Notes under the pieces: model-generated | What the model saw: the letters and a program-made list of their open reading frames with translations, nothing else | The model's database searches: none | Told to the model about the DNA's origin: nothing | Shown: piece by piece, positions 1 to 7,644 of the stretch | Layout: every line of letters begins with the position of its first letter | Position numbering within the stretch: the stretch's first letter is position 1 | Position numbers and translations under genes: made by a program | Origin: Neoaquamicrobium sediminum | GTDB taxonomy: Bacteria > Pseudomonadota > Alphaproteobacteria > Rhizobiales > Rhizobiaceae | Assembly (NCBI RefSeq): GCF_013240295.1 | Contig: NZ_JABETK010000001.1 | Location: 1,550,001-1,614,000 of the forward strand | Length of the DNA stretch: 64,000 nucleotides | Direction: 5' to 3'

Positions 1-308
1 ACCAGCGCCTCGAACGCGATGTCGAAGCCGAGCTGGGCGGTGCCGCCTCCCGCATCGCTATGGAAGATGGCCGCCGCCGGTCGCGACAGCACCGGTACTG
101 CATCGCCCTTGATGCGGCCGGCTTTCAGCGCTTCGAGATGGTCGATCAGGTGCGCGAACCCGACATTGGGTTGGCCTGCGGCTTCGGCGGCCACCGTAGC
201 CTCTGCGAGCGCTTCAGCGGCGGGCAGACTTGCTCCTGCACGCTGCAACGCCTGGCGGGCAAGCGTGGTCGCATCAGGCAGCGTCAGCCGACGATTCCTG
301 GAACTCAT
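1..308 (-). CDS. Ldh_2-family (malate/L-lactate/ureidoglycolate-type) dehydrogenase, N-terminal part only
   Basis: The reverse strand reads open from an ATG at 308 to the window edge, giving the first 102 residues of a longer protein. The start has a GGAGAG ribosome site six bases upstream. The sequence (DATTLARQALQRAGAS near residues 12-27, then a helical stretch ending in NVGFAHLIDHLEALKAGRIKG) is the usual N-terminus of NAD(P)-dependent 2-hydroxyacid dehydrogenases of the Ldh_2 fold. The catalytic and cofactor parts lie outside the window, so substrate cannot be assigned. The gene diverges from the CsbD gene across about 60 bases. Confidence 0.75.
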   Translation of the reverse strand, partial: MSSRNRRLTLPDATTLARQALQRAGASLPAAEALAEATVAAEAAGQPNVGFAHLIDHLEALKAGRIKGDAVPVLSRPAAAIFHSDAGGGTAQLGFDIAFEAL

Positions 309-369
309 GCCGCCGCTCTCCGTTTCATATGTCCAAGTGATCGAAATCACTCAAGAAAGGACGATGACA

Positions 370-567
370 ATGAACTGGAATCAGATCGAAGGGAATTGGG
401 AGCAGTTCAAGGGCAAGGTGCAAACCCAGTGGGGTAAGCTGACCAATGATGACATTGACGTCATCAAGGGCAATCGCCGCCAGCTCGCTGGCCGCCTGCA
501 GGAACGCTACGGCAAGGCGGAAGACGAAGCGGAGCGCGAGATCGACGACTGGCTTTCGCGCCACTGA
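370..567 (+). CDS. CsbD family stress protein
   Basis: A 65-residue hydrophilic protein with the CsbD signature: MNWNQIEGNWEQFKGKV at the start, then a Trp-Gly-Lys-Leu-Thr turn and an acidic/basic helical tail ending in DDWLSRH. The family is small, soluble and general-stress induced in many bacteria; its biochemical role is unknown. An in-frame ATG lies at 364, but AAGG at 357-360 is only three bases from it and nine from the ATG at 370, so 370 is preferred. It is a single-gene unit closed by a strong hairpin just downstream. Confidence 0.85.
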   Translation: MNWNQIEGNWEQFKGKVQTQWGKLTNDDIDVIKGNRRQLAGRLQERYGKAEDEAEREIDDWLSRH

Positions 568-587
568 TCTGAATTGCCTTATGAAGG

Positions 588-614
588 AGCCCCGCTTTGG
601 TGGGGCTTTTTCTT
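588..614 (+). terminator. Rho-independent terminator after the CsbD gene
   Basis: AGCCCC at 588-593 pairs with GGGGCT at 602-607 around an eight-base loop, followed at once by a T-rich run. It lies 20 bases after the CsbD stop codon. Confidence 0.85.
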
Positions 615-695
615 TGCCTGCCGTACGGTGAACGCTGCTTGCCAGCGGCGCAGCAGCGCGGCAAGGTCCCGTCCGGTTCCAGATACGGGGTCTGT

Positions 696-1725
696 ATGAA
701 AACGATCTTTTCGCCACGCCATGCCGGGCATGCAGGCAATGTCGAGCTTGAAGAAGGCGGAATCGTTCCGGCCTACGAGAAGCCTTCGCGCGCCGAGATC
801 ATTCGCGCACGCATCAACACCGTTTCGCTCGGACCGGTCAGCGAGCCCGAGGAGCATGACCTGGAAACGGCGGCAAAGGTGCATCGCCACGACTACCTGG
901 ATTTCCTGCCGACGGTTTGGCCGGAGTGGGAGCAATCCGGGCGTAGCGGTACCGCCATGCCGTTCGTGGCCGACGCGCGGCCTGCGTGGCGACGTCCCTC
1001 CGACCTCGATCATAGCAAGGCTCGGTTTCTATTCGTTCGATGCCGGTGCAACCTTCGTGAAGGGCACCTGGGACGCGATCAAGTCGTCACACGACACCGC
1101 CATGACGGCGGCAGATCTCGTCCGCAGCGGCGAACGCTCGGCCTTTGCACTGTGCCGGCCGCCGGGGCATCATGCCGGCTCAAACTTCATGGGTGGCTAC
1201 TGCTTTATCAACAACGCTGCGGTCGCGGCCCAACGGTTTCTCGATGGCGGTGCCAGCAAGGTATCGATTCTCGATGTTGACTATCATCATGGCAACGGAA
1301 CGCAGCAGATATTCTATGCTCGCAACGACGTGCAGGTGTTGAACCTCCACGCCGACCCGATGAGCGAGTACCCCTTCTTCCTCGGCCATGCCGACGAAAC
1401 CGGCGAAGGAGAGGGGCAAGGCTTCAACCACAACTTTCCGATGCCCGCAGGGACGAGCTGGGTGCAGTGGGCCGCAGCTCTCGAAGAAGCCTGCCGCCTG
1501 ATAGCCGGCTATGGACCCGAAGTGCTCATCGTTTCGCTTGGGGTCGACACCTTCGAGCGAGACCCCATCAGCCGCTTCAAGCTCATCAGCGGCGACTATC
1601 CGAAGATCGGCCGGCGCATCGCCGGTTTGAAGCTACCTACCCTTTTCGTGATGGAAGGCGGCTATGCTGTCGAGGAGATCGGCATCAATGCCGTCGGCGT
1701 GCTGACCGGTTTCGAGGAAGCTTGA
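696..1725 (+). pseudogene. Histone deacetylase-like (acetylpolyamine amidohydrolase-like) protein, frameshifted
   Basis: Two overlapping reading frames together make one class II HDAC-like protein of about 343 residues. The first, from the ATG at 696, runs MKTIFSPRHAGHAG to TAMPF near residue 91. The second resumes with WPTRGLRGDVPP and continues to the stop at 1725. The shift lies near 966-970 and is a net gain of one base (or loss of two). The catalytic core is intact in the second frame: CRPPGHHAG (His pair), DVDYHHGNGTQ (zinc ligands Asp and His) and a C-terminal GGYAVEEIG with the conserved Tyr. The family removes acetyl groups from polyamines, lysine or small molecules in the cytoplasm. 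Given the many similar indels in this window, the break may be a sequence error. Confidence 0.8.
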
Positions 1726-1749
1726 GCCGCCTGAAAGCTATGCCTGCGC

Positions 1750-1800
1750 CGGCTCCAGAAAGGGGTGGCGGAGCCGTCGATAATGCCGCGCTAGCGCGGC
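1750..1800. terminator. Hairpins between convergent genes, possible bidirectional terminator
   Basis: Two inverted repeats lie between the stops of the deacetylase-like gene and znuA. CGGCTCC at 1750-1756 pairs with GGAGCCG at 1770-1776, and GCCGCGCTAGCGCGGC at 1785-1800 is a perfect 16-base palindrome. Neither has a T run, so termination is inferred from position and stem strength only. Confidence 0.4.
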
Positions 1801-1809
1801 GAGCGGCGC

Positions 1810-2835
1810 TCAGCTCGCCCCGGCAAGGCACGTGGTAAGCGAGGTGGTGAGGTTGCGGATCAGTTCGAAATAAAGTTCCGGCCCGTCCTCCAGGTCGGCA
1901 CCGAGCGGGTCGAGCACGCCAGTACGCGCCTGCGTTCCTTCGGCCACCACCGAGATGAGGCGCGGTTCGAATTGCGGCTCGGCGAAAATGCAGGTTGCCC
2001 CAAGCTCGGCAACCTTGGCCCGAATATCGGTCAGCCGCTGTGCGCCGGGAATGGCCTCCGGGCTGACGGTGATCGAACCGGCCGCCTGAATGTCGAAGCG
2101 GTTCTCGAAATACTGGTAGGCGTCGTGGAAGACGACGAACCCCCTGCCGCGCACCGGCGCCAGCGCCGCGTCGGTTTCCGCGATCAGCGCATCCAGCTTC
2201 TCGTTGAGTGCGTCGGCGTTGGCCTCGTAGGTGGCAGCATTGTCCGGATCGGCCGCGCTCAGCGCCTCTTCGATCTCGTGCACGAAGGCTTTCGCGTTAC
2301 TCGGGTCGAGCCACAGATGCATGTCGATCGCGCCGTGATCGTGGCCCTCGTGCCCATGACCTTCGTGGGCGTGATCGTCGCCGCCGTCATGATCGTCTCC
2401 ATCATCTTGGTCATGGCCATGAGCGTGGTCGTGCCCTTCGTGGTCGCCATGGTCGTGCGCCTCGAACGGCCCGCCTTCACGGAAATCAAGCTCGACCAGA
2501 TCGTGCGCTTTCACCAGTTCGACGACGCGGGCGTTGCCACCCAGCGTCTCCAGCGGTCCCGCCAGGAATGTTTCCATGCCCTCGCCGACCCAGAACACCA
2601 CCTTGGCCTGCTCGAGCGCACGCGCCTCGGACGGTCGCAGCGCATAGGCATGCGGGGACGCCGCGCCCTTCACCAAAAGCTCCGGTTCGCCCACACCTTC
2701 CATCACCGCCGCAACCAGCGAGTGCACGGGCTTGATGGACGCCACGACCCCATCGAGCGCCCAGGCAGGCCCGCCGCACAGAACAGCCGCCGATGCTGTT
2801 GCGAAGCCGAGAGTGCGAAGCTTGTGACGGATCAT
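1810..2835 (-). CDS. znuA: Zinc ABC transporter periplasmic substrate-binding protein ZnuA
   Basis: A 341-residue cluster A-I solute-binding protein that captures Zn2+ in the periplasm for ZnuB/ZnuC. A signal peptide spans about residues 1-26 (cleavage after AWA). Metal ligands are visible at His38 (SIKPVHS) and His62 (GAASPHAYALRPS), with a further His in DMHLWLDP. Between them a long His/Asp/Gly-rich loop (about residues 125-165, many HDH, GHD and DDHD repeats) is typical of zinc-specific rather than manganese-specific members. The ATG at 2835 is chosen over an upstream frame extension because AAGGGAG lies eight bases before it. It diverges from znuC across a Zur-type palindrome, so repression in zinc-replete cells is expected. 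Confidence 0.95.
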   Translation of the reverse strand: MIRHKLRTLGFATASAAVLCGGPAWALDGVVASIKPVHSLVAAVMEGVGEPELLVKGAASPHAYALRPSEARALEQAKVVFWVGEGMETFLAGPLETLGGNARVVELVKAHDLVELDFREGGPFEAHDHGDHEGHDHAHGHDQDDGDDHDGGDDHAHEGHGHEGHDHGAIDMHLWLDPSNAKAFVHEIEEALSAADPDNAATYEANADALNEKLDALIAETDAALAPVRGRGFVVFHDAYQYFENRFDIQAAGSITVSPEAIPGAQRLTDIRAKVAELGATCIFAEPQFEPRLISVVAEGTQARTGVLDPLGADLEDGPELYFELIRNLTTSLTTCLAGAS

Positions 2836-2869
2836 GGGGGTAGCTCCCTTCAGGTACGTTGAGCCCGAC

Positions 2870-2886
2870 ATGTAATGATATTACAT
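2870..2886. promoter_or_regulatory. Zur operator (palindromic zinc box) between znuA and znuCB-zur
   Basis: ATGTAAT-GAT-ATTACAT is a 17-base near-perfect palindrome in the 76-base divergent gap between the znuA and znuC starts. Zur boxes of Rhizobiales are AT-rich palindromes of the TGTAATGTTATAACATTACA type, and both half-sites match well. Zur itself is encoded at the end of the znuCB unit, which closes a feedback loop. The assignment rests on similarity and position. Confidence 0.8.
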
Positions 2887-2911
2887 TGCGAAGCGCTATA
2901 ACCTGTGCCAT

Positions 2912-3799
2912 ATGCCGCTGACAACCCCCGGACCAATGCAGATGCTGAAAAAATCCGATCCCACCGAGCCGGCACGCCGCGAAATCCTCGTGAGCCTCAA
3001 GGGCGCCGGCGTGCATCGCGGCGGTCGCTGGCTGGTGCGCAACGTCGAGTTCGACATTGCCCGCGGCGAGATCGTCACGCTGATCGGCCCCAACGGGTCG
3101 GGCAAGAGCACGACGGCGCGCACCGCCATCGGCGTGCTCAAGCCGGATGAAGGCAGCGTCAAGCGGTTGGCGAGCCTGACCGTCGGCTACGTGCCGCAGA
3201 AGCTCGCCATCGACTGGACCCTGCCACTCACCGTCGAGAGGCTGATGACGCTGACCGCTTCGCATCCTGCGGCGGAGATCAGGGAAGCACTCGATTCCGT
3301 GGGCATCGCGCATCTGGCGCGCGCCGAGGTGCAGGCATTGTCCGGCGGCGAGTTCCAGCGCGCGCTGCTTGCCCGCGCGATCCTGCGCAAGCCGGACCTC
3401 CTGGTCCTCGACGAGCCGGTGCAGGGTGTCGACTTTTCGGGCGAGGTCGCGCTCTACGAACTCATCGGCGCGATCCGCGACCGCACGGGCTGCGGCATCC
3501 TGCTAATCTCGCACGACCTGCATGTGGTGATGGCCAGCACCGACACGGTGATCTGCCTCAACGGCCATGTCTGCTGTCGCGGTACGCCGCAGACGGTGGT
3601 CGCCAGCCGGGAATACCAGAAGCTTTTCGGCGCGCGGGCTGCGGGCACGCTTGCGATCTACCGGCACCATCACGATCACACGCACCTGCCCGACGGACGC
3701 GTGCAGCACGAAGACGGGTCGGTCACCCAGCATTGCCACCCCGACGATGGCCATCATCACGACCACGATCATCATGACGAGGCCGGCCATGCTCGATGA
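2912..3799 (+). CDS. znuC: Zinc ABC transporter ATP-binding protein ZnuC
   Basis: A 295-residue ABC ATPase that powers zinc import with ZnuB. Walker A is GPNGSGKST (residues 59-67), the signature is LSGGE followed by FQRALLARA, Walker B is DLLVLDEP, and the switch His is in LLISHDLH. The N-terminus is longer than usual; ATGs at 2936 and 2942 are possible alternative starts. The last 50 residues are an unusual His-rich tail (YRHHHDHTH and HHHDHDHHDE) that most ABC ATPases lack and that may buffer or sense zinc. The stop overlaps the znuB start by 11 bases, so the two are translationally coupled. Confidence 0.93.
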   Translation: MPLTTPGPMQMLKKSDPTEPARREILVSLKGAGVHRGGRWLVRNVEFDIARGEIVTLIGPNGSGKSTTARTAIGVLKPDEGSVKRLASLTVGYVPQKLAIDWTLPLTVERLMTLTASHPAAEIREALDSVGIAHLARAEVQALSGGEFQRALLARAILRKPDLLVLDEPVQGVDFSGEVALYELIGAIRDRTGCGILLISHDLHVVMASTDTVICLNGHVCCRGTPQTVVASREYQKLFGARAAGTLAIYRHHHDHTHLPDGRVQHEDGSVTQHCHPDDGHHHDHDHHDEAGHAR

Positions 3800-4616
3800 T
3801 TTCTTCAGCCGGGCGCTGGTGGCCGGTGTCGGGCTGGCGCTGACGACCGGGCCGCTCGGCTGTCTGATCGTTTGGCGGCGCATGGCCTATTTCGGCGACA
3901 CGATGGCGCATTCCGCCCTGCTGGGCGTGGCGCTGGCTTTCCTGTTCGAGATCAATCTGACCGTCGGCGTCTTCATCGCGGCGATGCTCGTCTCCATGGC
4001 GCTGCTCGCTCTGCAGCGGCGCGGAGCGCTTTCGACCGACGCGCTGCTCGGCATCCTCTCGCATGCGACACTGGCGATCGGCCTCGTCATGGTCGCCTTC
4101 ATGACCTGGGTGCGCGTCGACCTGATGGGCTTCCTGTTCGGCGATATTCTGGCCGTCTCGCGCCTCGACATCGCCCTCATCTACGGCGGCGGCGCACTGG
4201 TGCTGGGCCTCCTTGCGTGGCTCTGGCGACCATTGCTGGCCGCCACCGTCAACGAGGAACTGGCGCGCGCCGAGGGCATGGCGCCGGACCGCTCCCGTTT
4301 CGTTTTCATGGTGACGATGGCGCTGGTGATCGCTATTGCCATGAAGATCGTCGGCATCCTGCTTATCACGGCGCTGATGATCATCCCGGCGGCAGCGGCG
4401 AGGCGCTTTGCTTCGACGCCGGAACAGATGGCCGTCATGGCCTCGCTCTTCGGCGCGTTGGCCGTGATCGCCGGCCTGTTCGGCTCGCTGGAGTTCGACA
4501 CTCCGTCAGGCCCCTCCATCGTGGTTGCCGCGCTCGCCCTTTTCCTTCTCAGCCTGCTACCCTACGCTGGACTCTTGAAGCGTGGCGGCAGCGCCAATGG
4601 AAGGCCCGTACCATGA
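3789..4616 (+). CDS. znuB: Zinc ABC transporter permease ZnuB
   Basis: A 275-residue ABC-3 family inner-membrane permease with about eight hydrophobic segments, starting MLDDFFSRALVAGVGLALTT. The family motifs GCLIVWRRMAYFGDTMAHSALLG and the C-terminal MKIVGILLITALMIIPAAAARR are present. It forms the zinc channel with ZnuC. The ATG at 3789 lies inside the end of znuC and the stop shares ATGA with zur, so the three genes form one tightly packed unit. Confidence 0.95.
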   Translation: MLDDFFSRALVAGVGLALTTGPLGCLIVWRRMAYFGDTMAHSALLGVALAFLFEINLTVGVFIAAMLVSMALLALQRRGALSTDALLGILSHATLAIGLVMVAFMTWVRVDLMGFLFGDILAVSRLDIALIYGGGALVLGLLAWLWRPLLAATVNEELARAEGMAPDRSRFVFMVTMALVIAIAMKIVGILLITALMIIPAAAARRFASTPEQMAVMASLFGALAVIAGLFGSLEFDTPSGPSIVVAALALFLLSLLPYAGLLKRGGSANGRPVP

Positions 4617-5011
4617 ATGCGACCCATCAGGACCTGACCCGGAACCAGACGCTGGTGCTCGACACGCTGGCCAAGGCCGACGGTCCGCTTTCCGCATACA
4701 CCATCCTCGACCGGTTGCGGGGCGATGGGTTTCGCGCGCCGTTGCAGGTCTATCGCGCGCTGGAGAAACTGCTCGGTTTCGGTCTCGTGCATCGGCTGGA
4801 ATCGCTGAATGCGTTCGTTGCCTGTGCCCATCCCCACTGTCACGCGCACGGGCTGATCGCCTTTGCCATCTGCGAGGATTGCGGACAGGTCGACGAGTTC
4901 TCCGATGCCGTGGTGCGGGAACGGCTCGGCGCATGGTCGGCAGAAAACGGCTTCAAGGCGGAAAAACCCATCGAGATCCGCGGCCATTGCGCGAACTGCG
5001 CAGCCGCCTGA
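4613..5011 (+). CDS. zur: Fur-family zinc uptake regulator Zur
   Basis: A 132-residue Fur-family repressor. The N-terminal winged helix (about 1-80) includes LSAYTILDRLRGDGFRAPLQVYRALEKL. Metal sites include the Cys pairs in CAHPHCHAHG, CEDCGQVDEF and the terminal HCANCAAA, which fit the structural Zn(Cys)4 and regulatory sites of Zur. It overlaps znuB by ATGA. Position in the znu unit and the palindrome upstream argue for Zur rather than Fur or Irr. It probably represses znuA, znuCB and itself when zinc is sufficient. Confidence 0.92.
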   Translation: MNATHQDLTRNQTLVLDTLAKADGPLSAYTILDRLRGDGFRAPLQVYRALEKLLGFGLVHRLESLNAFVACAHPHCHAHGLIAFAICEDCGQVDEFSDAVVRERLGAWSAENGFKAEKPIEIRGHCANCAAA

Positions 5012-5086
5012 AGCCGCACCCACTGCATCCATCGTTACTGTAGCCATCACAGCGCCGCGCATGGCGCGCGTGTGGCTTATCTTGAC

Positions 5087-5108
5087 TTTAATCAATCGAT
5101 TGATTAAA
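5087..5108. promoter_or_regulatory. Perfect 22-bp palindrome, probable operator of the adjacent TetR regulator
   Basis: TTTAATCAATC at 5087-5097 is followed directly by its exact reverse complement at 5098-5108. It ends nine bases before the TetR start codon and contains the only obvious AT-rich promoter sequence in the gap. TetR-family proteins of the CecR/YbiH group commonly repress their own efflux operon from such a site. Binding is inference. Confidence 0.7.
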
Positions 5109-5116
5109 TTATAGCC

Positions 5117-5787
5117 ATGAAAAGCGACAGCGACGCATCCGGCGCGAGCCGATCGGCCGAAAGCACACGGGCCGCCCTGATCGAGGCGGGCCTGAAACTG
5201 TTCGGAGAAAAGGGTTATGCGGCGACTTCCACGCGGGAGATAGCGGCGAAGGCCGAGGCCAATATCGGCTCGATCGCCTATCATTTCGGCGGCAAGGAAG
5301 CGCTCCGCGACGCGTGCGCGGAGCATATCGTGAAGACGGTGCGCGGCTTTGCCGAACCTGCCATCATGGCCGCCCCCTGCCTGCCGACGCATCGGCTGCG
5401 GAAGAGCAGCTATGTGCGGCCATCCAGCGCATCAGCGGCTTCCTGCTCGCAAGTCCGGAGACGGCCGGCTTCGTCCGTTTCATCCTGCGTGAGCTGCAAT
5501 ACCCGACGACGGCGCTCGACATCATCTACCATGGCGTATTCGAGCCTGTTCATAAGCTTCTCTGCCGCTTCTGGGCGACGGCGACCGGCGAGGACGCCGA
5601 GAGCGAAGACGTCAAGATCGCCGTCTTCACCATGATCGGCCAGCTCGTCTATTTCCGGATCGGCCGCGAAGCGGTCATGCGCCGTCTGAACTGGGCGGAG
5701 CTCGGCCAGGATGAGACACAAAAGATCACGCAAGCGGTCGCGGTCAACATCAAGGCTGCCATCGCAGCGCGGCGGAGCATGTCATGA
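5117..5787 (+). pseudogene. TetR/AcrR regulator with CerR-type C-terminal domain, frameshifted
   Basis: Residues 1-80 are a TetR DNA-binding domain: STRAALIEAGLKLFGEKGY, then TSTREIAAKAEANIGSIAYHFGGKEALRD. After about 5370 the homologous sequence continues in another frame (GRPLPADASAAEEQL, then ASPETAGFVRFILRELQYPT and the DUF1956/CerR C-terminal helices) to the stop at 5787. A loss of one base (mod 3) near 5365-5380 explains this. The gene heads a regulator-HlyD-ABC-permease cassette laid out like E. coli ybiH(cecR)-ybhGFSR, so it likely represses that cassette. The last codons overlap the HlyD gene start. The break may be a sequence error. Confidence 0.8.
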
Positions 5788-6727
5788 GCTTTCTCTGCGC
5801 AGTGCCCTTCGCGACCTGGCTCATGGCCTCCTGTGTGCAGCCTTCGACGCTGGCCGTGGGCTATGTCGAAGGTGAATATGTACTGTTGGCCCCGATCGAG
5901 ACAGCGCAGATCCTTTCGCAGGACGCGCGGCGTGGGGATCGGGTCGAGCCCGGCCAGGTGCTGGCGACGCTTGAAAGCGACGACGCACGCATTTCAGTCG
6001 CCGAAGCGGAAGCTGCGCTCGCCCAGGCGCAGGCGCAGCTTGCCGACCTGAAACTCGGCAAACGACCGGAAGAAATCGCCGTGCTGGAAGCCGCCATGCG
6101 CGCCGCAAAGGCGCAGGCGTCGGAAGCGCGCCGCGTCGTCGAACGAACGGGCGACCTGCGCCGGCGGGGCATCGCGACGCAGGCCGATCTCGACCGCGAC
6201 GAGACCGCGCTCGAACAGGCGGAAGCGGCTGTCGGTCAGGCCGAGGCCAATCTGGAGGTGGCACGCCTGCCTGCACGCGAAGAGACCATACGGGCAGCGG
6301 AGGGCGCGGTCCGTCGCGCCGAGGCGGCGCTGGAACAGGCGCGATGGAAACTGGAAAAGCGTACACTGGTTGCACCGGTCGCCGGCCGCGTCGACGACGT
6401 CATCAGGACACCGGGGATACCGCTGGACCGGCCGCACCGGTCATTTCGCTGCTGCCCGAAGGCGGCATCAAGCTCAAGCTCTACGTGCCTGAGCCGCGTT
6501 TCTCGTCGATCGAGGTCGGCAGCGTCCTTTCTGTCGCCTGCGACGGTTGCCCGGACGGTCTGACGGCCAGTGTAAGCTATGTCTCACCCGATCCGGAGTT
6601 CACACCGCCGGTGATCTATTCGCTGGAGACCCGGCAGAAGCTCGTGCATCTGGTCGAGGCGAAGCCCGAAGGCGACGCGCGCAACCTCAAACCCGGCCAG
6701 ATCGTCGACGTGGACCTCGCGCCATGA
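5784..6727 (+). pseudogene. HlyD-family periplasmic adaptor (YbhG-like), frameshifted
   Basis: The first frame encodes a short N-terminal hydrophobic anchor, a biotinyl-lipoyl half (ILSQDARRGDRVEPGQVLATLES) and a long Ala/Glu/Gln-rich coiled coil (about residues 70-190), then LVAPVAGRVDDVIRTPG. From about 6416 the protein continues in another frame (DTAGPAAPVISLLPEGGIKLKLYVPEP to DVDLAP). Adding one G to the GGGG run at 6413-6416 restores a single protein of about 314 residues. It would connect the inner-membrane ABC exporter to an outer-membrane channel. It overlaps the regulator gene and shares ATGA with the ATPase gene. Confidence 0.82.
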
Positions 6728-7644
6728 ACGCCGTCGAGGTCAGCGGGCTGGTCAAGCGCTTCGGCGACAAGACGGTCGTGGACCACGTTTCGATGACCAT
6801 CCGCGAAGGCGAGATCGTCGGTTTCCTGGGCCCGAACGGATCCGGCAAGACGACGACGATCCGCCTGATGTGCGGGCTGCTCACGCCCGACGAGGGCGAA
6901 GGGCAGGTGCTCGGCTTCGACCTGATTACCGATGCGCTGAAGATCAAGCGCGAGGTCGGCTACATGACGCAGAAATTCTCGTTCTACGAGGATCTGACGA
7001 TCGCCGAAAATCTCGAATTCGTCGCGCGGCTGTATCAATTGAAGCCGGTCGGCGAGCACGTCGACAGGACGCTGGAGGAACTGGGGCTCAGTTCGCGCCG
7101 CCGCCAGCTCGCCGGCACGCTTTCAGGCGGCTGGAAACAGCGCCTGGCGCTCGCGGCCTGCATCATGCACCGGCCCAAGCTGCTTCTGCTCGATGAGCCA
7201 ACCGCCGGCGTCGATCCCAAGGCGCGGCGCGACTTCTGGGACGAGATTCACCGGCTGGCGGCGGGTGGACTGACCGTCCTCGTATCCACCCACTACATGG
7301 ACGAGGCCGAGCGCTGTCACCGCATCAGCTACATCGCTTACGGCCGGATGCTGGCAACCGGGACGGTCGACGAGGTGGTGCGCGATGCGGGGCTGACCAC
7401 CTTCGTGGTGCGTGGACCCGACGTCCATCGGCTGGCGCAGGAGATTTCGTCCTTGCTCGGCGTCGAGCAGGCCGCGCCGTTTGGCACGACGCTGCATGTC
7501 GTCGGCAGCGACGCGGCAAAGCTTGAAACCTCGCTTTCCGAATTCACCAAAGAGCGGCACGGCATCTCGTTCGAACGTGGCGAAACCAGCCTGGAGGACG
7601 TCTTCATCCAGTTCATGGGCGGCGCGCGGGACAACATGCAATGA
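6724..7644 (+). CDS. ABC transporter ATP-binding protein (YbhF-like efflux)
   Basis: A 306-residue ABC ATPase of the drug-export (CcmA/NodI-like) group. Walker A GPNGSGKTTT (about 38-47), Q-loop MTQKFSFYEDLT, signature LSGGWKQRLALA, Walker B LLLLDEPTAGVDP and switch STHYMDE are all intact. The C-terminal 80 residues include the ETSLEDVFIQFMG motif usual for exporters. E. coli YbhF carries two fused ABC domains whereas this protein has one, so it presumably acts as a homodimer. It overlaps its neighbours by ATGA on both sides, which supports a four-gene operon. Confidence 0.92.
   Translation: MNAVEVSGLVKRFGDKTVVDHVSMTIREGEIVGFLGPNGSGKTTTIRLMCGLLTPDEGEGQVLGFDLITDALKIKREVGYMTQKFSFYEDLTIAENLEFVARLYQLKPVGEHVDRTLEELGLSSRRRQLAGTLSGGWKQRLALAACIMHRPKLLLLDEPTAGVDPKARRDFWDEIHRLAAGGLTVLVSTHYMDEAERCHRISYIAYGRMLATGTVDEVVRDAGLTTFVVRGPDVHRLAQEISSLLGVEQAAPFGTTLHVVGSDAAKLETSLSEFTKERHGISFERGETSLEDVFIQFMGGARDNMQ

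Noticed and set aside
1785..1800. Perfect palindrome GCCGCGCTAGCGCGGC as an operator
   Set aside because: It lies between two stop codons of convergent genes, so a terminator hairpin is more likely.
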